34,004 bases of DNA, taken from contig JADHZB010000328.1 in NCBI GenBank assembly GCA_015657535.1, forward strand, positions 963 to 34,966. The letters run 5' to 3'. Made by a program: the position numbers and the translations under genes. Of this stretch, positions 10,976 to 22,900 are shown one piece after another (the stretch's first letter is position 1; each line of letters begins with the position of its first letter). Below the pieces are notes generated by a model. The model was not told where the DNA came from. It was given only the letters and a program-made list of their open reading frames with translations, and did no database searches. This stretch comes from Nephromyces sp. MM_2019. Taxonomy: Eukaryota > Apicomplexa > Aconoidasida > Nephromycida.

Positions 10976-12769
10976 TACAATTCTAATACATTATAATACC
11001 CTTAAATAATTTATTTTTTTTATGAATTTGAATACATAAATTTATATATAGCATATTTAGAAATACATCCAGTACATAAATATATTTAAGTTGCTTTTTT
11101 ACACACACACAAAATATAATTAGGCTCAATGCCTACACACACATACGCAAAATATAAAATATATGTACTTCCAATAACTATAAAACGAATAAATAAGACA
11201 AAATTTTTAATTTGTAACAACTAAACCTACAAACACACACAAAACAGTAATTACCTTGTAGTAATTTGATGTGTGTTACCAAGGTATATCTAACGAGTTT
11301 TTCTATATAACAAATGAATATATTATGTAACTTTTACATTTGATAAAATAAAATTTATGTGTATAATTTGGCTAAAAGGTAGTTGCTTTATTATTTTTGC
11401 AACTATAAATTTTATATACTTATAAATATTGACTTATTTATTTGTTATATATATAACTCACTTTCTTAATCAATTTAGATAGAATAACCTATAATTCAAA
11501 ACACACAATTTATAATTTAAATGTAAAGTTGGATAAATTTCACATGAAAGTTTATTAAATCTTTATTTTATTCAGGAGGATCTTTATATAAATTCCTCAT
11601 TTAATTATAGCTTGAAAAATACACATAAACGATCAAAAGGTTTTTTGTGTCATTGTTTTGTAATTTATTTACAAATTAGTTTTTGTTTAAAAATAAATTG
11701 TCAAATATACAAAATGTGTGTTATTTATATAATAATCAATTTTGTGTATAATCTGTAGGTATTTGTCTCTTTGTGCTTTATCTAATATTCAATGTTTTCA
11801 TATATATATCTGTTTAGATAATGTACGTATATATAAACTTGAATATTATTTAAAATACAGGGACGTGCATAATAAATATGACTTACTGAATATTATCTAT
11901 ATGTGAAAATATATAATTTCAGATGTATAGAAATTAAATCTATGTTGTCAATTTAAATATATATATTCTAACTTATAATATTTTATCAAAGTGCGTTATT
12001 ATAAGTGCAAATTACTTTTTAACAATTAAGTAAGCATAATTACATATAAATATCATACATAGTTATATCGATTTAATCATATAATTAGGTTTATGTATGT
12101 AAACATGTATGAGAATGGTTGCGAGTATATGTGCGTGTTTATCGTGTATATGTGTATGTTTATGTATGTATATGTGTGTGTTTATCTATTTATATGTGTG
12201 CGTTTATGTATGTATATATGTATGTTTATGCATGTATATATATGTGTGAATATTTGTGTGTATGTGTGTGTGTATATATGTATTCTTATATGTGTGTTTT
12301 TGCGGTAACTAAATTTATAATAATATTTTTAAAGAAGATATTATTTATAAAGGTACTTATACTTTTAATCAGTTAATGTAATGTATTATTTATCATAATA
12401 TTTTTTCATAACCTTATTGTAATAGTTGTTTTGCACAAAATAAATAATATGTTATTTAGTAATCTTAAAAAGGTAATCTCATTATATTTAATATATAAAT
12501 TAATTATATTTAATATATAAATTATTAAGAATGAAAATCTTGCTTAAAGTGATTTTGTACACATTCAATTCAAATTTATTTCCATAGTTGTTTAAAAAAA
12601 GTTTAATAGAAAATGAAGTGGTTAAATAATTTAATTGTATACAGCACTTTTCACGTTATTAATGTTTTAATTATAGTGTCTATAGTTAAAGCCTTTTCTT
12701 TTTGTTGGATTTACATACAAAATCTAAAATTTTGTCTAAATAGATTAGTAAGAAAAATATCTGTGTGTA

Positions 12770-12824
12770 ATGCTTCGCGATCAAGATAATTTAGTGAGTG
12801 GTAGAAATTATACATTAGTAGGAG
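12770..12824 (+). CDS. Coding-like segment with start codon and donor sites, unassembled
   Basis: ATG begins a short frame MLRDQDNLVSGRNYTLVG that ends at a GTAAAT donor (12825). An earlier, stronger donor GTGAGT (12794) would end the exon after eight codons in phase 0. That phase would join the segment at 13697. Base composition is less AT-rich than its surroundings. This is low-confidence evidence for a small spliced gene on the plus strand. Confidence 0.2.
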
Positions 12825-13696
12825 GTAAATAAATCATTGGATATTCTGTTAACTCGAGATTTTTATTTGCACCATTTAAGATGTAAATTTGAGCATTTTA
12901 CAAATATAATTCACATTTACATATATATCTTAAATATAAGTTTGCAAAATAAACAAGTGTAGGTGGGGTTTAATCGTATAAGATTGAATTTAACACATAA
13001 AAGTTAAGTTTGGCTTTTTTATTCTTTTTTTGTATTATAAAATGAGTGTGAAAAAAAAAATTGAAATTATTCTTGCATCAATTTTGAAAAAAAAAATAAA
13101 CTATTCGCTTTCTTATAGCAATGAAAGTATATAATATGGATAAGTGTGTGTGTGCACGTATATATATATCTAACTAGAGCTTTTAAATAAATATAAATTT
13201 CCTGTCGCAATTTGAATGTGTGTGTTGTGTGTATGGATTGTGTGTGTTGTGTGTATGGATTGTGTGTGTTGTGTGTATGGATTGTGTGGGTGGTGTATGT
13301 GTAGTTATATATGGTATAAGTGGTGCGTATTGAGAGTTTATTTGTTGTTTATTTCGTGTCTATTTGGTGTCTACTTGGTATCTACTTGGTGTGTATATAT
13401 GAAAATATATAGTTTTCCTACTTTTAATCTTGTGTATGTACTATGTATGTTATGTATGTGCAGTTTGATGTGCTGTGTTTGTGGTGCATGTGTATGGTAC
13501 AGGCATATGTGCTTTATCTGCGATTTACATGTGATGTAGTGTGTATGTGGGACGCATGTAGAGTATGCATTTGGTGCTTATGAGGTAAATGTAGGCTATG
13601 TGTGGGGTGTATTAAGATTATATATATATATTAGTTAACTAGAAAATTAATTTATAATAAATACAATCTGATTAGGTAGAAATTGTGTTAATACAG

Positions 13697-13810
13697 GGTT
13701 CAAGTGAATATATTGAGCTTCTAAAAGAAACATATACATATATAAGTATTCCTCAAAGAGTGAGCAGATGTTTGTTTGTGACATATTTTATCTGTGTTAT
13801 ATACATATAG
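13697..13810 (+). CDS. Coding-like segment after a TAATACAG acceptor, unassembled
   Basis: A 37-codon open stretch follows a good acceptor (TTAATACAG) and ends in TAG. It begins GSSEYIELLKETYTYISIPQ and continues RVSRCLF, which is protein-like and not dinucleotide repeat. It may be joined to 12770-12793 in phase 0 and could be spliced again at a GTTTGT near 13770. The family was not recognised. Confidence 0.25.
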   Translation, partial: GSSEYIELLKETYTYISIPQRVSRCLFVTYFICVIYI

Positions 13811-14055
13811 GGTATATGTGGTATCTATGGAGTATGTAGGATATAAATTGGGCATATGTTTTATAAATGGGTTTGCGTTTCATGTATACGAAGTGTGAGC
13901 TATATACTCGTTGTGCCTTTGGTATAGGTGCGTGTGCGCCGTGGGTATTCAATGTTGGTACAATTTGAATGTGTTATGTAAGGTAAGGTGTTTGGTAGTG
14001 CTATCTTGAGTGTAGGATGTGTCTTAACTCATAACTATGTATGTATGATGTGCTA

Positions 14056-14093
<38 letters not shown>

Positions 14094-14157
14094 ATACCTA
14101 TGATTGTGTGTATGTATAATTAAATAGTGTACACACATTTACTTAAATTATGCTTGT

Positions 14158-14361
14158 TTATTTAGACATAAGAATTATTTGTACCTCTATGTATGATAGT
14201 TGAATTCTGTGTATAATTATTTGACTAGCACAAAATGTCATCAAATCTTGGATATGATTTTTACACACACTTTTACTACTAATACGTTTTAAACACTCAT
14301 AACACAATTTTACACACACCTGTATTATGGTTTTACAAGCACATTCACTATAATTTTGCAT
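14158..14361 (-). CDS. Small cysteine-rich open frame, 67 aa, hypothetical
   Basis: An ATG-to-stop frame of 67 codons (MQNYSECACKTIIQ... to ...VQIILMSK) lies in a region where stops are frequent. The residues are mixed and helix-compatible, not a TG repeat artefact throughout. It contains CAG-GTGTGTAAA, the same donor form used in gene Z, so the first 14 codons could instead be an exon. The family was not recognised. Confidence 0.3.
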   Translation of the reverse strand: MQNYSECACKTIIQVCVKLCYECLKRISSKSVCKNHIQDLMTFCASQIIIHRIQLSYIEVQIILMSK

Positions 14362-14390
14362 AGAAATTTAGCATATTATTTTTTTTTTAG

Positions 14391-14504
14391 ACTCGGGAGA
14401 TTTCATATGTGCTTAGAGTGTGTGAATATCTCCACGTGTTCAACTATGGGTGTTTAAGACGTGTTGACGTGTTTGTAGTAGCACATGCATGTGTACGTTT
14501 ATAA
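14391..14504 (+). CDS. Coding-like segment after a poly-T acceptor, unassembled
   Basis: A TTTTTTTTTTAG acceptor at 14379-14390 is followed by 37 open codons ending in TAA: TREISYVLRVCEYLHVFNYG, then RRVDVFVVAHACVRL. It could be the last exon of a plus-strand gene that includes 13697-13810. TG-rich DNA is depleted of stop codons, so chance is not excluded. Confidence 0.25.
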   Translation, partial: TREISYVLRVCEYLHVFNYGCLRRVDVFVVAHACVRL

Positions 14505-14819
14505 TCAATTCGAGAGCATATGTGAGATGGTATGTGCACCCAAACATGTATATGTGTGTGTGCATAATTGGTCACTTAGATGTTTGAAATATATAATAAT
14601 GACAATACTCTTAAAATGATCTATATATTTTATTGTCACATTTCTATATTCCAAAGTTTAGCCATCTTTGCCAATTTATATACAAATAAACACTTTTGAA
14701 ACAAAACAAAACCTTTTTTGAAAGGGCTTAAATTTATTTGCTAAAATTATGTAGAAATTTATATAGAATCTTCAAATAGTTTTAACCTCTTAATTCTCAA
14801 AAAATGATCTCAGCCTTAA

Positions 14820-15490
14820 ACAACTATTTGACCATAAATTTGTTACACATTTGACTGTAATTTAATTTTAAGTTAAACTTTATCTATAATTTGAAACCAA
14901 TTTGTTATAAATTAGAATCGAATTTGCATTCTAAATTTGACTGTAATTTGATTATAATTTGACTTTAATCTGATTATTATTTGCCTTGTAAGTTTGACTA
15001 CAATTTTAAAGCAGTTTGACAAAAATTTGATATAAATTTGAGATATGTTTGACTATAATTTGACTCCTATATGAGTTAAACTCGACATTTGTTTGACTCA
15101 AATTTGATATAAATTTAACTCAAATTTGTCTTTTAAATCGGGGTTAAACCTGGCTACAATTTGATTACAATACAACTACAATTTGGTTTGAATCTTTTCT
15201 GCTAAATATGATATAAATTTATTAAAGCTTTGTTTTATATTTGATATATATTTGATATGAATTTGATATAAATTTAAGCACAATTTAGCTCTGTTTTATC
15301 AGTAATTTGATTAGAAGTTTGTCTGTAAAGTTTGGTATAGATTTAAATACAATTTGATTGGATTTTAATTTATAATTTAATTAGAAGTTTGTTAAAAGTT
15401 GATAAAAATATAATATGAGCTCACCTTCTAAATTTGACTATAATTTTAACTAAAATTTGACTAGTAAATTAACAATAATTTGAGTATTTT
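14820..15490. repeat. Diffuse TTTGA-rich block (ancient satellite-like)
   Basis: More than twenty TTTGA words, usually as TAATTTGACTATAATTTGA variants at 13-16 nt spacing, occur on the plus strand with few on the minus strand. The units are too diverged for a clean tandem array. Confidence 0.55.
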
Positions 15491-16454
15491 AATAGTCAAA
15501 ACTTCAAATAGTTTAAGATATAATTTAATAACAAATTATATATAAAATTAATTTGAACAAACATTTTTGTTTTTCATAATTTATCCTTGTAATTTTAATT
15601 TTGTATACACAATTATTTTTACATCCACACATTTTATAAGCTTTTAAGTGTATATTCTGATATATATATATATATATATATATCATATTAATACTATAGA
15701 AGAGTTTGTACATCTATAGCCTCCTTCTGCACACTCACACACATACATGCACACAAACACATGTATATATATATATATAATTGTACCACTCAAGTCTACT
15801 TTATATATAATTGTCTAATTAAAATATCAACCACTTTGTACTAATTACTGAAAAACACACATCTTTTGCCTTTTTAATACGCAATCCATGGCCATATTTT
15901 CTCATACACACATACTAACACATTTGACTGCTTCAAACAATTGATATACATCAGCTATTATTATATAACCAGGTATATATACATACATAAATACCCTAAC
16001 TACATCGTACAGGTATAAAAAATAGCACGCACATACCATACATACACAACATATTACATGCAACACACTACAAATTATACACAAAATATATTATTATTCA
16101 CTAACATCACACACAAAGACAGTCCATAAAACATATTATTCACAGTCACCACATACATACATTACACGCAACACATAATATAATACACAACACGTACACA
16201 ACACCAGTACACCCTAATTAACACACTCATTACATTCAATACCCTCTCTCACCACAATCTACCCACTCACACACATCAAACACCCTATTACTATACATAC
16301 TTCATACCCCCAAATACTATACAAACACATAACACACACTTGAATAGATTATATATAACCTATATATCATATACAGACGAATAGGTCTGTATACACAAAC
16401 ACACACATACACATACAAAAATATTCTACAGATCAACACACAATCTTACACACA

Positions 16455-17284
16455 ATGGCTATGGCTTTAAGAAGGCTCTTTGCCTTTATATCATTTCGAC
16501 CCAGAAATGCAATTGAAACAAACAAAGAAGATTCTACACACATTATTGAAATGGGTACACCCATTTATGAAGATAGCTCCCTCAAACTTACACCTTTCGC
16601 TGCCTGTTTTAACCTTATAATTTTGATGGTTGGTACGTCTATGGTTGCTGCTCCCCATGCATTCAGGTAATCCATCAATCACACACATATCATACACAGC
16701 ATATACACACACACATCACCCACAGCATTTACACACACACATCATACACAGCATATACACAAACATATCATACACAGTATATGCACACATACATCATACA
16801 CATTGTACACAACACATAGACATCACACACATATCATATACACCACCATATCCTATTCTACACACTCCCACACACATAGTCTATTTTGTTTTACACACAC
16901 ACACACACATTCCCCAATCTTATTTTACACACATCATCCTATCTCGTTTTGCACACACACACACATCACCCTATCTCGTTTTACACACACACACACATTC
17001 CCCAATCTCATTTTACACACACACGCACATCACACTATTTTGTTCTACACACACAAACAGCCTTACTACACCTTATATGGGAGTAGCTATGCAATTTGTT
17101 TTGGGATTTATTTCTTGGATATCAGCCATTTGTATTTTTAATTCTTCTTGCGCTATTAATGCCTCCTCATTCTCTGATTTGGGAAATAAATTATTTAAAG
17201 ATACTATATTTGACAAGGTGTGTGTGTGTGTGTGCATGTGTGTATGTGTTTGAATGTGTGTGTGTATGTGTTTGTATGTGTGTT

Positions 17285-17321
<37 letters not shown>

Positions 17322-19844
17322 GTGTATTTATGTATGTGTGTTTGTATGTATGTGTGTATGTATGTATGTGTGTATGTATGTGTGTATGTATGTGTGTTTG
17401 TATGTATGTGTGTTTGTATGTGTGTTTGTATGTATGTGTGTTTGTATGTATGTGTGTTTGTATGTATGTGTGTTTGTATGTGTGTGTGTATGTATGTGTG
17501 CGTGTATGCATGTGTGTGTGTATGTATGTATGTATGTATGTGTGTGTGTATGTATGTGTGTGTGTATGTATGTGTGTATGTATGTATGTGTGTATGTATG
17601 TGTGTATGTATGTGTGTATGTATGTGTGTTTGTATGTGTGTTTGTATATATGTGTGTTTGTATGTATGTGTGTTTGTATGTATGTGTGTTTGTATGTATG
17701 TGTGTATGTATGTGTGTGTGTATGCATGTGTGTGTGTATGTATGTATGTGTGTATGTATGTGTGTATGTATGTGTGTTTGTATGTATGTGTGTATGTGCG
17801 TATAATTATGTATAATATATGTGCTTAGTTTTGGTTATTATTTTTTTGGACAATTTTTTTATGTTATAGAGTGTGTTTGATTATGTAACATATATATATA
17901 TATATATATATATGTTACATAATAGATGTTATCCAATTTTGATATGTTATACTTGTTTTTTCAACAGTTTTTGAATCACTTACTTATCACTTTCCCTTTA
18001 ATTGCTGTCCTACTGGGGAGTCTAGCCAGTTATATTGTTATTTGTAAGCATACACACTTAAAAATATGTGTAAAAGCTACATATTTATGTGTTTTTATTT
18101 ATCACACAGCATCAAATATTATGAGTATATACGTCAATTTACCCTTATATCTAATCAAGACATTCTTCTGTATAATTGTCATATTTTTGGGGGCAATTAA
18201 CAGTTTCAATGGGATGAAATTTATCTCATATTTCGCCTTCTGGTAAATATATAAATATATATATGTGTGTATATATATACACATTCTAACTATTTGTATA
18301 TATATATATATATATTACTACATTATCTTATTGTATATTTTAAAACACCTATACACATCTAAAATTCAGTTATAGACACCTAGACTAAAACTATTCATAT
18401 ACATTTACATAAATAAACAAAGCTACCGAGAAATATATATAAATATACACATATATACACACTTATTAACATACAGTATATAGCACACACATATATATAT
18501 ATAATATTACACATATCAACATAAAATAGCATAACATGTATGCATATATATATATATACAAAAATTTATTATCAGCTCGTTTGTTTCAATTATTGCAATG
18601 GTTTTGGTGGTAACCTTTGAGGTTAAAAATTTTATCCATTTCGATCCTATCCCATTTTCTTTCTCAAATTTCTTACAAGGCATACCCATATTAGGTAATT
18701 AAACATTACACTTACACACATACGTTTACTATATATCTATTTATTCTTACCTTGTACACATACTTAATTTATTCCACTTAAAATAACCTACAATATCCGC
18801 GCGACAATATATATCCATACACATATCAATATATCCACACATACATTACTTTATATCCACCCCGTACCCAATATATCAACACGTTTTTCAAACAATATAT
18901 CAACACATATATTAATCCACACATCAAACAATACATACACAAATATCAAACACTACATCAATACATATCAAACACTACATCAATACATATCAAACACTAC
19001 ATCAACACATATCAAACACTACATCAACACATATCAAACACTACATCAACACATATCAAACACTACACCAATACATATCAAACACTACATCAACACATAT
19101 CAAACATTACATCAACACATATCAAACACTACATCAATGCATATCAAACACTACATCAACACATATCAAACACTACATCAACACATATCAAACATTACAT
19201 CAATACACACACATTCCCCTTCTCTCTTTACACACACAGCAATTGGATTAAATGGGCATATGGGTTTACCAGGGATGTCTTCAGAGATGACCCCTCGAAA
19301 TCAATCGAGGGTAATTTATTACTTATTTTTTGGTATACTTACAGTGATTGTGTTTAATTGTTTGGTGGGTTTCTTCCCTTCAATGGTGTATGGTTATACT
19401 GTATCTGATGATATTGTTAAACAGTTATCACAGACCTTTTATTCAATATACTCATCTCCATCTATAATAATGTTAGTGGTACAAATTATATTGGGGTGTG
19501 TAATTGTTATGAAAACACCCCTTATCATTTTCCCCCTCAAAGAAATCATATTAGATCGTAACAATTATACTGTAAGTGATTACTCACTCATTGCTAACCT
19601 CTTATGTTCAATGTGTATAACTATTGTGGGTGGTTTGATCGCTATATTTCTACCTAATCTCTCTGAAACACTCAATACAGTAGCCTCTATAGGTAGCCTA
19701 CTTATTACAGGTGTAACACCTGCCATATTATCTCTCAAGACTGAGAAGGGGATTACTGCTATGATTCGGGGTTACTTTATACTTGTGTGTGGTATTGTAC
19801 TACTCATTGTTAACGTTTTCACCATTGTCAAACAATATAGTTAA
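16455..19844 (+). CDS. Gene C: AAAP-family amino acid transporter, 433 aa, six exons
   Basis: This is a predicted amino acid permease of the AAAP family with about 10-11 membrane segments. Exons are 16455-16666, 17061-17217, 17968-18043, 18110-18242, 18576-18694 and 19240-19844 (phases 2, 0, 1, 2, 1; 1302 nt). TM1 has GTSMVAAP (60-67), followed across the first intron by SLTTPYMGV. Exon 6 starts with AIGLNGHMGLPGMSSEM, the family's TM6 signature, and contains IILDRNNYTVSDYS and the C-terminal half with no introns. The first ATG (16455) has CACA-ATG-G context; a second in-frame ATG lies two codons later. Introns 1 and 5 are CA-rich and intron 2 is a 750-nt intron dominated by TG/ATGT. Gene C is head-to-head with B and tail-to-tail with D. 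Substrate unknown. Confidence 0.92.
16667..17060 (+). repeat. CA-rich intron 1 of gene C
   Basis: The first part repeats ACACACATCATACACAGCATAT-like units. The second part repeats a unit of TTTTACACACACAC plus ATCCCCCAATCTC-like spacer, about 35-40 nt, six copies at 16880-17045. The acceptor is CACACAAACAG. Overlapping open frames in this intron are repeat-derived. Confidence 0.85.
17218..17812 (+). repeat. 595-nt TG / TATG compound microsatellite in gene C intron 2
   Basis: The repeat starts at the donor itself (AAG then GTGTGTGTG) and runs as TGTG, TATG and TTTG blocks for almost 600 nt. Long Cys/Val/Tyr frames across it, and His/Thr frames on the other strand, are artefacts. The rest of the intron includes a (TA)n hairpin flanked by ATGTAACATA and TATGTTACAT at 17883-17923. 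Confidence 0.92.
17883..17925. repeat. Inverted repeat around (TA)n in gene C intron 2
   Basis: TTATGTAACATA at 17883 and TATGTTACATAA at 17912 are perfect inverted repeats separated by about 20 nt of alternating TA, giving a potential cruciform or RNA hairpin. Confidence 0.6.
18945..19208 (+). repeat. 22-nt tandem array, about 12 copies, in gene C intron 5
   Basis: Twelve copies of ATCAAACACTACATCAACAC plus AT (22 nt) run head to tail, with AATACAT/AACACAT and CACT/CATT variants. The array ends about 30 nt before the exon 6 acceptor (TTACACACACAG). It accounts for about half of the 545-nt intron. Confidence 0.92.
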
Positions 19845-19856
19845 TTTGTGTGTGCA

Positions 19857-19955
19857 AGTGGGGGGAAGGGGGGGGGGGAAGGAGGGGAATATGCGTGTGG
19901 GAGGGGAATATGCGTGTGGGAGGGGAATATGTGTGTGGGAGGGGGAAAGGAAGGA
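19857..19955 (+). repeat. G-rich purine minisatellite just downstream of gene C
   Basis: About 13 nt after the gene C stop the sense strand has G5, G10, G4 and further runs. Three 19-nt copies of GGGAGGGGAATATGYGTGT follow. The segment is G-quadruplex-capable and lies where the 3' UTR should be. Confidence 0.75.
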
Positions 19956-22900
19956 TAGTTTTATAAGTGTTTTATGATATAGTAGATGGTAATAATATAA
20001 CTGTGACTGTGGGAAGAAGGTGGGAAGTGGTATATATATATATGTATATCAAAGTGTATGTAAATATCATGATTTGTGTATATATAGAGTCTTTTGAGAT
20101 CTATGAAACATATACACACACCTTACAATCCTTGATATATTTTAAATGAACTTGAGATCAACACATTATATGGGATACAAACATAACCAAGAGAACTACA
20201 CACACAATGATCCAATGAATGCTACAACAACAAAAGCTAAATTACATTAAATAACAACACACCCATGATATCCACACACGCACATAACACATCTCTTCAT
20301 GAAGGTATTTCACCGATACACAAACATACACACACCACTATAATATGCTTTTATACACAACACAACCCTTGATGAGTTTTTTATTTAAAACACATAAACA
20401 CTTCAATTTTAATGTCATTATGCAAGAGACAAATTTAGCATTTATTATGTGAATGACCGCAAACACACACATACCGTTCAGTATGTGATTACCCGTACAC
20501 ACACACATTCGATTATTTTTACACGTCATTTGAATATACACACAACACATGAGTATCTTTGCACATTATTTGAATATTTGATGAAAAAAGATGATTCTAT
20601 ATCTTCTTAAGAATTACACACACATCTACTTTGTTTACCCAACAAACTCAACTTAAGCCAATATCATTATATATATACACACACACTACAAAGTATGATT
20701 TCACACATACCGAGGTTTACTTTTAATTTCTCAAAACTTACCTACATATATATATATATATATATATATTTATGTATTCCTTCACACATATAAATTTATA
20801 TAAATATATCAACTTATTTGTTTAAATTAAAATTGTCTAATTTTCAACCTCACTATTTTTGACTTAAATTTCTTGACTAGAATTGCACACTATATACACT
20901 GTTCTGTTTTGTAAATAAAGTTAATTTCATTATATGATAAACTATTATTTTGATTTGTGTGATTGTGTGTATTTATATAAAATTTTGTAATAATTTTATT
21001 TTCACTTTTTTCTACAACAATTTGATGTTTAAAAGATCTATTTATTAATTAATTTTCAACTAAAATAATATTAATTTTGTTTTTGCTTTAATTTTACTTA
21101 TTTTAAAAACAAATAAAACTATTTATATTTTTTACTATAATACATCTGTACACATTTATATATATATATATATATATATTTATATTAGCTTTAATTTTTA
21201 AAAATATGTGCACAAACATATTTTTATTTATGTATTTTTTAACTATTTCTTTAAGAATGTGTGCGCACACACTTTTATCTATATTTATTTGTTAAAGATT
21301 TCATTAAGATTGTGTGCACACACAAATTTTTCTGTATACATTTGTTTACTATTTTATTAAGAATATGTACATATACATATTTATATATATATATATATTT
21401 ATTTACTATATTACTGAATTTATGTACACACACACTTTTATCTATTTATTTGATATTTCATCAAGACTAAGCACACACACACATACATAGTACGTTTACA
21501 AAATGTTATGATTTATTATGAATATGTAGATATACGCCCACACACATGTTTAATATTTTAAGAATATGTATATAACGCATATATATGCTTATAAAACTTT
21601 GTTATAAAAATGTAAATACATGCACACATATATATGACTAACAAAAATGTTATTTTGAATATGTAGATATATATACACATATATTTAATATTTTAAGAAC
21701 ATGTACGCATACACACACATAAATATTCCTGTTTATCATTTTAATATTAATATATACACATGCATATTACATTACCAAAATTTGATTATGATTTATTATG
21801 CACATGTAGATGTACACACAAACAAATATATATTTGTAATTTTATCAAGAATATGTATATACACACATATACATAAATTGTACACTCTGATATAGATAAT
21901 ACTTCAATTATAAGGTATTACATGTGTTCACCAAATAATAAATATATTACCTTACACTATACAAAGTATAGACACACACATAATAATGTGAAATTTATTA
22001 TTTATTCACTAATACCTAACACAACAAGTGTTATTCACACACACAAACGCAATCACTTACCTATAGTTGTTTATATTACACACACGCACTATTACACAAA
22101 AGTATTTCGCTTCCATGAAGCTTACTTATTGACAATCTTACTCTACTAACATTTATAATTTTACTACACATAATTTTATACTCTTAGATTCTAGATACGT
22201 CTCATGAATTTATAATTTTACACACACATGCATTTAGACATATTATACATTACGCTCATTGAAACATAATTAGAACTTTACTTTGCAACCCTTTGTTTGC
22301 ACATCCGAGATAAAATAATAGAGCGCAGAACATACACTGTTTAAATTTTAAAAAGTATAAAAATTAAAACACATATTATAAATGTCTTTGATTAGTAAAT
22401 TTTATACACACTTTTTTTTTTGTCGTAATTTATGCACAAAGTATGAAATATTTACACACAAGATGCAACGAAAATTTATTTTTGCTTTATTGTAATTTTA
22501 CTTGTTAAGTAATTTGTTTACATAACTTGAATCAACCTCACACACATAAACTTACTCTTTCACACATATCTAATTTTCAAAAACATACTAATTGATTAAA
22601 CACATCTAAAAATAACACACAAGAAATAAGTAGAGATATTTGAATTATCCACTATTCTTGATTTTCATACTCGTACTAGAAATGGTGCACACATACTAAC
22701 AACTGCATACACAGTTTTATATCACACACTTACTAGATATTACAATAGACCTTTAAATCACATTCACATACTAGAAATTACACACCCGTCAATAACAATA
22801 AAAATTACAAATTATACACAAAACTACCAATCACAAACTAAAACAAACAACTCAATAATTGCTCTACATTTTATTTTTTTTTATAAAACAAATTCTTTTC

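Larger units (their letters stand above)
10976..16454. other. Divergent intergenic region between genes B (minus) and C (plus)
   Basis: This stretch is AT-rich. Plus-strand CA runs occur at 11100-11240. TG-rich DNA follows at 12090-12300 and 13140-14130, a diffuse TTTGA-rich block at 14820-15490, and CA-rich DNA from about 15600 to 16454. Short coding-like segments at 12770, 13697, 14158 and 14391 are listed separately. The 60-nt (TA)n-type runs at 14060 and 15660 are simple repeats. Confidence 0.55.

Noticed and set aside
13216..13539. 107-codon Cys/Val-rich plus-strand frame
   Set aside because: Degenerate TG-rich DNA is depleted of stops; no family resemblance.
16630..17253. 207-codon plus-strand frame spanning gene C intron 1
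   Set aside because: It is open only because of CA repeats. Paralogue alignment places an intron at 16667-17060, and the frame ends in the TG repeat.
17096..17828. Frames of 180-240 codons across the TG/TATG array
   Set aside because: Repeat-derived, and inside an intron supported by paralogues.
20338..20550. 70-codon minus-strand frame
   Set aside because: Biased by CA repeats; no domain, no splice partner and no coding-like composition beyond the repeats.
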